A stretch of DNA of 64,000 nucleotides from Hypomyces perniciosus (GCA_008477525.1 SPDT01000003.1:930001-994000); one strand, 5' to 3'; shown: positions 20,339-32,272, counted from the first letter of the stretch. A program made the numbers and translations. The notes: generated by a model not told the origin, from the letters alone.

Positions 20339-22219
20339 TCACACACGCTCCATCTTTTTGAGCATTCCCCAAATACCTTTGAACAATGCCTCCACTTGCC
20401 CCGGGTTTCCCATGTACCCTTCTCCAGGTTTTCCATCTTTGCCTCTCCACACACCATCCTTGGCCACTCTCCCAAAGGCCTTTGTGTTTTGGTTCCCTTC
20501 GATTCCATCTCTCCACTTCCCACAGATCTCTTCGCTGTCCACCATGATGTTGATTTCCTGACTATGGAACCAGGATTGAGTATCTTGGTTGCCGCTACCC
20601 TGAATCCCAACACTGCTGTCTGCAATGAGAAGCTTGATGTGACATGAACGGGACTTGAAAGACTGGTGAATTGGGTGATCTTGATCTTTGGCAACATAGT
20701 CATAGATATGTAGTCGCTTGCGCTCAGGCCCATCCAGCGGCAGCAAGGAAATGAGACATTGTGCGGCTTGTTCGTTCGTTCCACCTTGACCTGGAATCAT
20801 CTCGCCTGAATCATTATAGCCAAAGCAGACGTAGTATGTTACTTCCACTCCCCGTTTCAGCGCTGCAGCTAGCGCTGAGATTAAAGGTGCAGCGTTAAGG
20901 TCCGGCGTTTGGATAAATATGTTGTGCTTGGCGTTCCGGATCAAGGAGAGCCAGGCTTCATTCTGGGGTACACGCACGCTTTTAAAATCGATACGTCCGT
21001 ATGGAGGACGTGATACAAGCGCCATCGGAACCGAATATGCAGTCGCGGTAGAGATATAAGGAGTCATTTCCTCCCCGTCGGGGATTTCTGGACCGGTTGA
21101 GGTGACGGGGGCTTTGGCTGCGAGATTGAGCTGGCGGTTGACGGCTTGGAGACGTGTTTCGCCAGATTTGGTGGTGTAGCAAGATTGCATGCGTGCGATT
21201 TCTCCTGCTATATGGCTATCATAATGGGGATCTTCTGATGTATGCTCCGGGAGCCTAACTTGCGCATGAACATTTCCAACAATCTGGTCTTGGCTTCGAC
21301 CTATCCCGCGATCTAGGTAAAGAAGTTCTTGGCAGGATATCAGAAGATCGTCTTCTGTTGCCGGAGCAGCGTGTAACGGAAGAGGTGGGCTGAAGTGATT
21401 GTTCCATGTGATTAACGCCGTGTCGTAGATGCCGTCAACGATTGGCCCTTCTACATTGGTCATCATTTCCATGTTCGAATTGTCTTCCATGTTGTTGCTC
21501 ATAATTGCGGCGACTTTGCGATCAACGACGCAGAACTTGCAGTGCAGCGTACCCAGAACCAATTTGTGCAAACTGATAACCTCCAAGTCGACGTTGGGAA
21601 TCTCGTTGGGCAGGGGCAATTGGATGGCTTCGGAGCCGTAAGTTGCTGGTTGCACATATTGATGAGCGTTGAGTGCATTCATGACTGTTGCTTTGTCGTA
21701 CATAATCTTGACGACCACTCGTTGTCCCCTCTCCCCAACTCTTCTTGAAAGCTCGATCAATGCATTTTTAATAAGTCGCTGAGCTTCAGAGCGTGACCAT
21801 TCACATGTAATGAGGAAGATCTCCTTCTCGGCACGCACGATGAGATTGGAAATGTGTCGAATGACGTCCGCCAAGGGTGCGATGACTGTAAGTGGCATTG
21901 TCCCATAAGATCCCATCAGTGGAGGCGACACCACGCCAGACATTGGATCCAAGTCGAGAGAATTTAGTGAGTCGGCGAAGGCTTGCAAGAACAGTCGACT
22001 TGGTTTCGTTGAACCCCATCGACCACATTTCAAGGCCATTTCCGATGCCTCGAGAGATGGAATCGGTCGCTTTTCATCGGAGCTTGGGTGGAAGCTCGTT
22101 GCATGAGGTCCATAGAGTCGCTTGACAACGTTGCCGGGTGCTTCTTCTGGAGTTTCTGCCAAGGCCGAGCTCACTGTCTCTGTGTTTTGACATAGCTTCA
22201 ACACGGATTCGGAAAACAT
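20339..22219 (-). CDS. phospholipase D superfamily protein (two HKD motifs)
   Basis: A 626-residue single-exon protein with two HxK(x4)D motifs: HCKFCVVD at residues 226-233 and HIKLLIAD at residues 527-534. Each is followed by a Gly/Asn-Ser/Asn motif (SNNMEDN; QGSGNQDTQSW), the layout of the PLD/nuclease superfamily, in which the two HKD halves form one active site. Strand-helix segments before each motif (EKEIFLITCEW; KHNIFIQTPDLNAAPLISAL) are the usual domain starts. There is no signal peptide or membrane segment. It could be a cytosolic phosphatidyl-transferase or phosphodiesterase; it lacks the PX/PH domains of the classical fungal PLD (Spo14), so the substrate is unknown. The start at 22219 precedes a conserved-looking N-terminus. 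It is divergent to the kinase-like gene at 22896. Confidence 0.85.
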   Translation of the reverse strand: MFSESVLKLCQNTETVSSALAETPEEAPGNVVKRLYGPHATSFHPSSDEKRPIPSLEASEMALKCGRWGSTKPSRLFLQAFADSLNSLDLDPMSGVVSPPLMGSYGTMPLTVIAPLADVIRHISNLIVRAEKEIFLITCEWSRSEAQRLIKNALIELSRRVGERGQRVVVKIMYDKATVMNALNAHQYVQPATYGSEAIQLPLPNEIPNVDLEVISLHKLVLGTLHCKFCVVDRKVAAIMSNNMEDNSNMEMMTNVEGPIVDGIYDTALITWNNHFSPPLPLHAAPATEDDLLISCQELLYLDRGIGRSQDQIVGNVHAQVRLPEHTSEDPHYDSHIAGEIARMQSCYTTKSGETRLQAVNRQLNLAAKAPVTSTGPEIPDGEEMTPYISTATAYSVPMALVSRPPYGRIDFKSVRVPQNEAWLSLIRNAKHNIFIQTPDLNAAPLISALAAALKRGVEVTYYVCFGYNDSGEMIPGQGGTNEQAAQCLISLLPLDGPERKRLHIYDYVAKDQDHPIHQSFKSRSCHIKLLIADSSVGIQGSGNQDTQSWFHSQEINIMVDSEEICGKWRDGIEGNQNTKAFGRVAKDGVWRGKDGKPGEGYMGNPGQVEALFKGIWGMLKKMERV

Positions 22220-22895
22220 TCTAATCAGGACTGTAATACATGTAATACAATATACAAGAGATATTCCCTCGAGGAAGAAAGGGAAAAAAAATCAACTATC
22301 CATAGTTTACATATAAAGTAGCTCTTCAGTGCATTCCAAGTTGGAGAGCTGGTGTGGGGTGCAAAACGTCATGGAGCCACTAAAGCCTGCTTCATCTCCA
22401 CACCATCACCTCGATCTGAGATGTCGATTGGTGAAAACGAGTGGCTTGTCACATCGGAATCAATGCCGAGTCATGCGGTCGAAGAAAAAACGGACACACT
22501 TAGACATATGTATATCTATACCCTTGCCGAGTTACCGAGCACTCTACGCAGAGCCCAGGCTGGCTGTGCATGCAGTTGAAGACGTAATTTCGTGGTCATT
22601 CAAGTTAATGGTATGACGGATGCCAAGTGGCGAAAGAGCCATATGACGCACCGATGGTATTGGAAGAGCTGAAGGTATCGCCATTGCTGAAATAGGAAAT
22701 TCTGCATTTTGTGTCGTGGTGCGACCATAACGGCAGGTGGATGCTCTAACTTAGGTAGGTATCAGCATATCCAACCACCATGAGCCCAAAAACGGGTCCC
22801 GCAAATTTTCTCCTTCAGCAAGAATTCTTCTCAATCCATCTTCAGCGTCCGCACAATCCTATATTTCCGCATCTGGGATAATCGCCGCGCGAATT
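22220..22895. promoter_or_regulatory. shared divergent promoter region
   Basis: About 0.68 kb separates the minus-strand PLD gene from the plus-strand kinase-like gene and must hold both promoters. Open frames inside it show no domain. No specific site could be assigned. Confidence 0.5.
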
Positions 22896-23969
22896 ATGTT
22901 GGAGGATTACCTAGAGGCCCTCCCGTACGAAATACAGGGCTGGGAGGTCGGAGATGACGATTTCGTACTTAACGTGCGAGTGAACGGCTGCTGGTTCAAG
23001 ATACCCGTGTCTCCGGATTGCTTCGTCAACTCTCCCAATGCGCTTCAAGTCTTCCACGACATTTTTGCCAAGGTTGTCGCCGGCGAAGACGATTGCTTCG
23101 AGGTTTGGGACTACAGCGAAGATATTGCTGTGCTCTTCATACCGGAGTTCCAGAAGTTAGCACCAGCAACGGTCCACACAGGAAAATTAACAATCGCCGA
23201 TCTTGCTTCACATGGATCATTTGAATGCGGATACAGGGTTATTGACGAAAAGCCAATCGCTGCAGCGGCCACACCGTGTTTGCCGGAGGCTCCACCAGAG
23301 GAATGGAATCTTCGAACCCTCCAGCCTCCCTTCCCCATCTTCAATGTTGGGGAAGTTGAGGTTCCCTACAGTGATGGTGCCTCGATTTACGACATTATCC
23401 CTCAGCAAGTTTCCGTCAACGGAGGATATTTCTTCTACAAATCATGCGAGTGGCCTCACGATGCGCTGGCTGAGCTCGGGAAACATGCCAAAATACAGGC
23501 GTCAGGTTTACCCCTGCAAGAACTCCGGGTGTCTCGACTCGTTGGCATAGTTGCCAGCCATCAGGGTTTTGTCAACGGATTCCTGTATGAGTGGATAGAT
23601 ACAAGGGATGACACTGGGAGACTGGCGTCTATCATCACCTCAGAGACCCCAGCTGCACTCAGAGAGAAGTGGATATTGCAAATTCGGAGTACAGTTACCA
23701 GGCTTCATCAGCTCGATATCGTTTGGGGTGATGCCAAGGCAGACAATGTCATCATTGACCGAAATGACGATATTGTTATTATTGGACTAGAAGGCGGTTC
23801 AACCGAGGGATGGGTCGATTGCAGCGTGGCGGAGACCGTGGAGGGAGACTTACAAGGCATGGACAGGCTCACCGACTTTATCGCCAATGATGAATCGCCA
23901 CTTCGTCTAAGTCAACATTTGAATGAGGATTTCGAAGACGATTTTGATGAAGAAATGACTGATGACTGA
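22896..23969 (+). CDS. protein-kinase-fold protein with degenerate DFG motif
   Basis: A 357-residue single-exon protein. The C-terminal half has the kinase C-lobe signature: RLHQLDIVWGDAKADNVIID (residues 269-288) matches the catalytic loop, with Asp279 and Asn284 in place, as in the atypical single-exon kinases common in ascomycetes. The next metal-binding motif, normally IDFGGG-x-TEGWVD, reads IIGLEGGSTEGWVD (residues 295-308), so the DFG Asp is Gly297. The N-lobe is divergent, with no clear Gly loop; a hinge-like segment GFLYEWID (228-235) is present. The tail is acidic (FEDDFDEEMTDD). Without the DFG Asp it may be a pseudokinase or have altered metal use. The reading frame is intact, which argues against simple decay. 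Length is normal for this group. Confidence 0.75.
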   Translation: MLEDYLEALPYEIQGWEVGDDDFVLNVRVNGCWFKIPVSPDCFVNSPNALQVFHDIFAKVVAGEDDCFEVWDYSEDIAVLFIPEFQKLAPATVHTGKLTIADLASHGSFECGYRVIDEKPIAAAATPCLPEAPPEEWNLRTLQPPFPIFNVGEVEVPYSDGASIYDIIPQQVSVNGGYFFYKSCEWPHDALAELGKHAKIQASGLPLQELRVSRLVGIVASHQGFVNGFLYEWIDTRDDTGRLASIITSETPAALREKWILQIRSTVTRLHQLDIVWGDAKADNVIIDRNDDIVIIGLEGGSTEGWVDCSVAETVEGDLQGMDRLTDFIANDESPLRLSQHLNEDFEDDFDEEMTDD

Positions 23970-24756
23970 TTAGCTTTGTGATACTCAAGAGGATTAAATT
24001 TATCATGGGGTCACTTGAGCTGTGAGATAGTAGTTGGGGCATAAGGGTGAACCGAGCTCCAATTGAACTCCACATTCTTCCTACAATGCAGCACTTACAT
24101 TTCGTACGATATAACATATCTCCGCTGTAACATAGATCGGGCACCTATCCAATGGACGAAAAAATATTACCAATATAAACGGGAGCGGGTGATGATCCCA
24201 GGTAGACCAGAATGCTAGTCGCAGCCCAACAACTGCCGACTTCGAAGACAGACACTACTTCATCACTACTAAGCGTGGAGAGCAGTGATACCACAATGGA
24301 AAAAGGTTTGGCTTCAATTGTGGATCAATTCTCACTCATCAATAGGCATGTTCACATGTTACTCAAGATATAGATTGCAGACGTCGGTATTCAAAGTCGA
24401 GAAGATGAAAAGACCAAACTTTGTAATGGTATTGTGGAATTTTTCAAAGCGTGTCCATTAGGCCCAATATTAACAAAATATACAGTAAAAAGATGGCAAT
24501 GTTCACATGACTACATAGCTTAACTAGATGATATTCTTTCTCCTGAGAATGAAATAAGCTTAGTAAATTCAGTTCGAGGTCGAAAACGAAATTTCTATGG
24601 AAGAACATTTGCCCTTCTAACTCTATACGTAGTCTATAGCACCTCAAAGTAAACGGCCGCTGACCCAAACTGAATTTCCGTATCAAATAAAGCCATATCC
24701 AACGCCCCGCTAGCAACCAGAAGAAGTCTTGAGAATACCCACATTTCATAATTCAT
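23970..24756. other. convergent 3' intergenic region
   Basis: Lies between the plus-strand kinase-like gene and the minus-strand Zn2Cys6 gene; it holds both 3' flanks and no recognisable gene. Confidence 0.55.
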
Positions 24757-27577
24757 TCATACATCAGTTTGGTCCACCCTTGCCCTTTTTCTCATCTGTC
24801 TATCAGACTGAAGACCTACCTCTATCACTTGTGACTGTACCGTCTGTCCATTCGTTGCACCATTATGACCACTACCGTCGCCATTCCACCAAAGAAAAGC
24901 ATCAGGCGAATCGTCTTTTGTATTCATAAATCCAGTGAAGTCTCCCGGCGTGTTTGTAAACACTAAGGGAGGAGGGGTCGGAAGCGATGATGATGAGAAG
25001 GTATATGACGAAGATTGTAGTGGGGTGCTGGTGCCCGAATATGCGTTCGATTCCTGGTGTCCTCTGTTGTAATGTGCCGTGATCCACGTCGGTTGAGAAG
25101 CTTGGTGATAAAGGGTAAGGCCTTCCATGGGTAATGGTGGCACTAATGGCGGGTTTGTTTCGAATGACATTGGTTCGTAAGTCTCCGCCTCATCAGCGGG
25201 AATGAAGGAGTCAATAATGTCTTCTTCTGGGCCCTGTTTTATACACTTGATGATTCTAAGTAGATGCTCTATCACTCGGCACAATTGCCATCTTTGACTG
25301 GGTCGAGGTATCTGGTGGGTGGCTTGTGTTGGCTCAAGTCCGATCCGGAAACAAGCATGGAGAGCCTGCAACAAGGCAATATCCGGGTTTGTTTCTTCCC
25401 CCTTGCCCTTGCTTAAGAGACCAGACGGTCTTGATGTCTGCGGCACCGTAATTGGGGTATTAGGGCTGAGATCCAATATATATCTGGCTAGAACAAACGG
25501 TGTGGCCGAAGGAAACACGCTCACTAGATGGTGTGGTGGAAGATACTTGGGTGAAGATGAAGATTGTGAAGAGGAGGACATGGGTGGGGAAAAGGCGTTG
25601 GTGTCTTCATTATGATGCCTTTGGTCTAGGTTTGTAGAACCGGCATGAGAAGAGTCTGGGGACGGCATTGTAGTTGAGACAGGATTATCGGTCACCGCTT
25701 TAGCCGTTTCTTTGCCATGAAGATTTTCCTGGACAAGACTCCTTGCCAGGTCTTCAAAGGGCTCGCTAAGACGGACACCGCAAGACTTCACCAAGAGGAG
25801 GGAAGCGAGACGAGCGTCACGTAACACCTCGTCGGTTGGCGAGGCTCCATTCGATGAATTGCCCCCAAGTGAGGCGAGGCTGCTAGTCACCCGCATTCTC
25901 GTACCAAGAAAGGCCAGATGGAGTGAGAGCTCATCCACGGAGATAGGTTCGGCAAATGAAAAGCTGATGTGTGGTTTGCCCCACGTTTCCAGTCTTTGGA
26001 GAAGCCCCAAGAGGGCATCTGTCTCACCAGCTCCCTCTATGGTGGCCATGCGATGCAAAATATCGTCCTGTAAATAGGCCAGTTGCCAGTGTGCTGTGAA
26101 GGCTTTGCACTCCTGCATCTGCTTGCCCAGAGTCGGCATCCCGCCTGGCAGCCAAGTTGGTGATCCTCGGAGCATAGCTGAATATCGGTCACGCGTGTAC
26201 AAGGACCGAAAGACCTTGAGCCTCTCGGCTGTCTCGTCGGCAGCAAGATGAGGCCTAGGTGCATCATAGCTGTGCCGATGAAGCCCAGCTTGCCGCGCAA
26301 GAGTGCATGCCTGAACAAAGGCATAATCACCCAGTGATTCATCGGGGTAATTTTGTTGCATCAAGAGACTCTACCGCCATTCGTAATGTTAGTAACACAA
26401 CGACACTGGGGGGACGCCCAACCGGTATCATAAGCCATAATTACTCACAAGAAGAGCCAATGCCTGTATGCCAACCAGTGAAGGTACTGTAAACAAAGTT
26501 CTCTTTTGTGCTGCCGCTTGCACAGCCTGTAGGAGAGGCCGCACAAACGGATCGTCACTAAGCAGTGGGTTCTCCGCGCCAAGCATCAAGAGAATAATGA
26601 GATTGAAGCATACCGCCCATGTCTCTGATGATGGATCCGACTGGGGTTTGCTGTAGACACGCTCCACAGCATCTGATATTGTCTTGTGGCTGAAGACATC
26701 AGTGTTGTAATTCGCATTCTTGAGGAAGCCCTCTAGGGTCATAGCTAGAAGCTGTCGTGGCGGCAGACAACATGGGGTATCGATCTGTTTTGACCAATTC
26801 GTAGCCATGGGCTCCTCCAGTCTGCGTTGATGATCCAAGCTAGAAGTGTTGTGGATCATTTCAGTCATCATGCTTGTGAGCATGTCCTCAACAAGACTGT
26901 TGGCATCGCCGCTTTCATCTATCGTCATACAAGACGCCAGCTTCTCGCCAAAATCACGGCATAGTGCAACCAGTGTCCACGGGCCGTAGTACCTCTCCAC
27001 TTGGGTTGTGCTGTCTCGTATGACGTGTCCTGATGCAGCGAAGGAGGGCTCCAAGCTGCCATGGCCCGGGGGTACCGATAGAGGACCCAAGAAAGAGGAG
27101 GACCTGCTTTTTGATGGAGTGACGCGGCACTCGGGCTTTTCAGTCATCGCACCATTCTTCAGAGCTTCTGTCAATGACAGCAGCTCTCCTTGCATTGCAA
27201 CCAGGCGTCCCTGGATATCATCCACATTTTGGCATCTAGGCAAGAGAATGGGAGTGATTAGCAACTGTACAAGTAGCACAAACGTCTGTCACCGGTGCGA
27301 TCAGGGAAAGACAGCGGCATACAGGACTTTGACATAATTTACCCTTTTGGGTGGCGGCGAGTAGCTGCACTCAGCCTTGTCTTTTATGCAGCTGCCACAT
27401 TGCGGCTTCTCTCGCCCGCACTTAATTTTGCGTGCTCGGCATGCTGTGCAAGCTCCGTCGTGTGTTGAGCAGCTCTACGTTAAAATTACCAATAATCGTC
27501 AACGCCTGATCATAGAAGGCCAACAGTAGTTAGAAGAGACACTCTCTTACCTCTGTTCTTGATGTATCCCCTATCAT
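24757..27577 (-). CDS. Zn2Cys6 fungal-specific transcription factor
   Basis: Model: complement(join(24757..26370,26449..27235,27323..27474,27551..27577)), 859 residues, with introns of 78, 87 and 76 bp. All junctions are GT...AG and keep frame. Exon 1 is only nine codons (MIGDTSRTE). The zinc cluster is complete: Cys18-x2-Cys21-x6-Cys28-x6-Cys35-x2-Cys38-x6-Cys45, with the basic RARKIK between the second and third Cys. It is followed by the linker KRVNYVKVL and a coiled-coil-like VDDIQGRLVAMQGELLSLTEAL. The middle region, including LGDYAFVQACTLARQAGLHRH and ERLKVFRSLYTRDRYSAMLRGSPTWLPGG (about residues 333-400), is the fungal-specific regulatory domain. The C-terminus is Ser/Pro-rich. Such proteins bind CGG-type sites in the nucleus; the targets are unknown. 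No metabolic cluster lies next to it that would hint at a pathway. The intron-2 donor was chosen as GTATGC because it yields the family-typical RVNYVKVL linker. Confidence 0.85.
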
Positions 27578-29877
27578 GTCTTCAGATGGATATTGGTGGT
27601 GATGATGGGACCTAACCCCACGATGATGAGCACGGGATACCTAGGCAGACAGAGAGACCCCTGTTCGAGTATTCTGAACTTAATGGGCAAGCTAAATAAA
27701 CGATGGAAATTCTGTTTGCAGCGTGTTGGATGCTGTTGGGGGCTTACCATATATATATGCTAGAGCTCTAACGGAAACGAGAGGTATACCTATACGCCGT
27801 ACATATAGCTTAGGTAGTATTTACCACTACGAGGTACTTTGAGCAGAGTTATCTGGCACTAAATTCCTGCTACAAGCTAGGGTTTAGTCACTGTAGGACA
27901 TATCAATCAGCCCTGAAATACGAAGATGTACCCCTTCGGCAAATTGGAACACAACCTTTAGTGAAATAAGCGCTAATGCACAAAGTGTACAGCAGAAGGG
28001 TCTTCGTCCGGAGTTTGAACAATACAGAGTTTAGTGTGTGATGATGAGATAAGTTAGTCCAAAAAGTGCCTGGCTAGTGCGCAAGAGGGGACAAACTTCC
28101 TGGAAAGACTTTTTGTCAGCTCGGTTGCGTCGTCAGAACTCCTTTGTCACTTAGCACCCTGATTACATTAGAGAGCGTCGCTTCTTCGACACAACTTTCA
28201 CATAGATAATACGAAAGATGTCCTTAAACATCCCAGAGTACACATATTCTAAATGGGAATCGAGATTCAATCGAGTTATTTCGTTCACAATCAGCCTAGA
28301 AACCCAACGAAAATCGCTTTGGCGTCCAGTTGCCGTTGACAAATGGGACAAGGTCGGCTCCCACATGTCAGCATAATTTGGTTGAGTAGTACGGAGTAGT
28401 GTAGTGCCCTACTTCAGCCTCCACCTGAAGGTGGATGGAATCACTTTGGCGGAGGTTTGCTCCGTGTAATACACCACCCCTGAGAGTCCGGCTGGGGTCC
28501 AATGCTATGTACTACTAGTACCCGTGTTGCCGTGGCTGGTGCGCTGTTCTCCGGATCAGCCTTACCAGCGTCATCAATACATTTCGATGGGTAGTACGGA
28601 GTACTGCTATCAGTGGTGGACTCCCCCAATAAAGTGTGACCCTGGAGACTTCGAGTCGGCACAACGTAATCCGAGCACGGCCTCAACATGGCTGGAGTCT
28701 ATTGAACCTCTTCATCTTGGCTAAACCTACAGATAGTATGTTGCAGCAGCCGGTCTCGAATGCCTACTTTTCTAGGTTAGCGGCAATCCTTCTGACCCTG
28801 GGATTTGATCTCTTGGAGATCCTATATATGCAGATTCGGCCGGCCCCCAGTCGTGACGTGCTGAGATCCTACCACACACATCCGCCCAGGGGCGCGCCCG
28901 GGATTTGGAGGTGCGCCTGGAAATTTGGAGGGGCCATGTAAGTAAGCAACCAAAGGAAGCACATGTCGCAATGTAACGACAGCCACGTGGATGGTAATCC
29001 TTCCCCAAGTTTTTGGAAGAGTCTTGAAAGTCAATGGCATTCATGATGCACCCCATCGCATCGCATCATGATCCGGTGTCTTGGTCCTCTGGCATGCCCT
29101 CTGCAGCAAACTCGGGCGGGAACCCGCCAGGGGGCCCCAATGTTCTATATTAGCAATGATCCGACGGGATCAACGCGCCTCCCGCTTCGGGGCCTGCCGT
29201 CGTATGGGTTAGGTTAGGGATAAAGCGATACTACTACTACTACTACTACTACTAGTATGTACTATCAATCACAGCGGAAAGGCGGACGCCCATGATAACT
29301 AGGTAGTAATTCCTCACTGTCATAATAGGCTTAAGCCAATTATGTTCACCGTGAAGATTCCCCTGGAGTTTTATTTAGCCTGGCTCGGAGGAACACAGAG
29401 CCTAACAAGTTCCGACGCCCTTCGTCCCAAGTGCCACGAGCATGATTCTCGGACTGTACATGCTTATTTGGATCCTTTGCTGATTGTGCATGTTTAGGCT
29501 AGCACGTGGCAATGATGTTACGGAAGCCCTGTCTTTGTGCCACGTACTCAAATCCGCCTTGTCTCAAATACCTAGTCAGAGGAAAGACAAAAGAACCGAG
29601 TTTCGTGCTATGCATACTATTGGAATGTCGAGAATGGCTAGAGATGCTACGAACGGTATGGTTGCCAAGGGCTCTACCCTGGTAAGCCCCCCCAGGATCC
29701 TGCTTAGGTTTAAACTTTGCGATAAGAAGACTCGGCCATAGCCCGAGAATGAACGCTGATAGGGAATTACTGAGGTAAACAAACACATTAGTACCTATTG
29801 GAAATGGAAGCCTACTAGTTGATTATTATCTCCAAAAACCTACACCGGCGGATAATCGGATTGATTACTAGTATGTA
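27578..29877. other. intergenic, no gene recognised
   Basis: Upstream region of the Zn2Cys6 gene and beyond. TACGGAGTA motifs occur at about 28390-28400 and 28592-28605, and an (ACT)n microsatellite at about 29230-29255. Short open frames (for example 28163-28366, - and 28772-29056, -) have no domain and are not accepted as genes. Confidence 0.5.
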
Positions 29878-29956
29878 CAGTGCCACGCAAAAAGTTTCGG
29901 TAAATTTTCTATAGAGTTGCCTTACAAAAGTTGCCGAAACTTTCTTCTCCCCACTG
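29878..29956. mobile_element. 79-bp Tc1/mariner-like MITE flanked by TA
   Basis: The left end CAGTGCCACGCAAAAAGTTTCGG (29878-) and the reverse complement of the right end, CAGTGGGGAGAAGAAAGTTTCGG (ending 29956), match at 19 of 26 positions, with the outer CAGTG and inner AAAGTTTCGG conserved. TA flanks both sides (29876-29877 and 29957-29958), the target duplication of Tc1/mariner transposases. It is far too short to encode anything. Confidence 0.6.
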
Positions 29957-30927
29957 TATCTGTGGTCCCAACATGCAAGGCTACACAAAGGGGAGAGTCT
30001 ACTCTGACAACGTCCTGAATTTGGAACCCCCAGGGATTATTATCATCATAATGCAAAGTACCAAGGGTCCAAGACGGCTCTGAGACATACAGATTACGTA
30101 CATCGGGTTCATCTATTAGACCGATACGGTGTCCAAATTTACCCGTTTCACACTCGGCTGTGAGGACGGTAAGACGACAAAGTTTCGAGATGGTGGCGTC
30201 TGCACGGCTACCCTACACTGTGATGCATGGGAATTGAGCTTTGACTATGGATGTAACCTTCCATTTTGGGTTACTTTTAGTTGCTAGAAGGAGTGGCTTA
30301 TTATCGAATACCATCATAGTAGAAGGTAGAGTTTTGCTGACTCGTTGCATATGCCTTCATGGGGTTGTTCGCATCATCCAGGATCAAGGGCTCTTGGACA
30401 TGTCTATGCAGCAGGTTCGTAAGTCATGCAATAGGTAGTCTCCAATTAATCTCAGATCAAATAGGCACTATTTGGGAATGCTAATCAGTATTGCCTATCC
30501 CATTAACCAGTTTCATCGCATCGCAACAAAATGCCATCAGAAGTTGTGAGAGTTTCTGGTGTTTATATACAACGCCCTATCAAAACGCAAGCATTCGCTT
30601 ACTATAATTTGCACGTTTTAAGATAATGTATTTTTCTCTCTAATTCGTGAACCATCTTTTCCTCCACTTGACTAGCTCCCTAACCACTCATGAAGCGTAC
30701 ACTTCTCAATTCCCATGCGGGCTTATCTTGTCGGATAACATCGGTATTTTAGTGGAAATTAAAGATGCAAGAAAAACGTTATCGCTGTGCAGGAATTTCA
30801 GCCTCACTTAAGGAGCTGAACAAAGCTGAAAAGGAATACAAGCTTATTAAAGAAAAACATACAGTAATATTGTTATAATAAAAGGATAGAAGGAAAGCGG
30901 GCTTTAAGATAGAGAATTAAAGATATC
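29957..30927. other. last normal-GC intergenic stretch before the AT-rich block
   Basis: No gene is recognised. Base composition turns sharply AT-rich near 30.83-30.93 kb, where the first LTR begins. Confidence 0.5.
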
Positions 30928-32272
30928 TGTTACAGCACCAAACCTGCCCTCTAATGACTTATCAGCATCACGTGTATCCTTATATAATAACTTAATCCTA
31001 CACCTTTAAACTATATTTTTATAGCTTCTTGCCTTATTTAAAGTATAATAAAGATATTACTTTAACCTGCTATTCTATATACTGTAATAGTTTATACCTT
31101 CCTATAATAACTATACTATTACCCCTAGCCTTTAACGTTATTTAAAAATAATTAATAAAATCGCTAACAGTTTAGTCGCAATACTATAAAAAGCCTTATA
31201 TTTTACAGGAAATTTACTAATCTTTAACTATAATAAAACCGTAAGCCTAAAAGCCTATATCCCTATAGTAAAAAATACACTTTAACTTAGCTTTTTAGCC
31301 TATATTTAATGTTTTAGCCTATATTTAACTTAAAAATATTAAAATAAAAATAAAAGGTATAAAAAGGGACTTTAATTAAAAAGTAAAGCTTATTAATTAC
31401 TTCTATAACTAGCTTTATATTTATATTATCTTAAAAGTTTATAATAATAACTATAACTTAGCCTTATAGCTTTAAATATTAAAATTTAAGTAGTTTTTTA
31501 ATAATATTTTTAATTACTTTTTAAACTAAAAGTATAACTTTAATATAGTTTAAAATAAAAAAAGTTTAAAAATACTATTATTATTAAAAACCTAAACTTT
31601 ATTTAATATAAAGTTTAAAGTTAAAGTAATATAATTAATAGATTTATTAAAGCTAAAAGTAATAATATTTTAAAATATTAAATTAATAACTTTAAAGATA
31701 AATTTAATATTAAAAAAAATAAAAAAAACCTATTAATAAAAATATATAAATTAATATTAACTATTTTCATACCTTTTATAAATATATCCTTTATATTAAC
31801 CGTTAATTAAATAGTAATATTTAAAATTTAATATAAAAAGTATTTAATTATATTATAAAAAAACTAACTATATAATATAAAAACAAAAAAGTAGTAAAAC
31901 TTTTATTAAATTTTTAGATTTATAGTATAAAACTTTTAACCTTTTATAATTTATTATTTAAAAGTTTAATACTTACTATATAATAAATAAACTATTTTAA
32001 AACTTTATTATTAAATTCTATAAACTAGTAGTTTAAGCTAGTAAAACTAATACTTAAAGGTTAATACCTTTTACTTTAAAGTATTTAAAAAGATAACTGC
32101 TGCCTTTATTAATAAAAGCAATAAGCCTATAAATAAAAACAATTAGTTTATTTAAAGAATTTTTAATTAAAAAGTTTATAATAATTTTAAAAAATAAGCC
32201 TATTATATTAAATTTAAAGCTAACTATAAATTTAAGAAGCTAAATAGTAACTATACTTTTTAATAAGCCTTA
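30928..32272 (+). mobile_element. truncated Gypsy-C relative: 5' LTR plus gag, RIP-damaged
   Basis: 30928-31089 (162 bp) is the same LTR as those of Gypsy-C (50303-50464, 56976-57137) but in opposite orientation (TGTTACAGCACCAAACCTGCC...). The sequence after it matches the reverse complement of the start of Gypsy-C inward from 56975. That match continues through the gag region until about 32272, where it stops. No matching duplication was found at the LTR ends, so this is a 5' fragment and not a solo LTR. Most former codons now contain stops. Confidence 0.75.

Noticed and set aside
28772..29056. Overlapping short minus-strand frames near 28.8-29.0 kb
   Set aside because: No domain or signal peptide; two frames overlap with no preference.
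30928..31089. Solo LTR
   Set aside because: Flanking five bases do not match (ATATC versus GTTTA), and the sequence continues as element interior on its 3' side.
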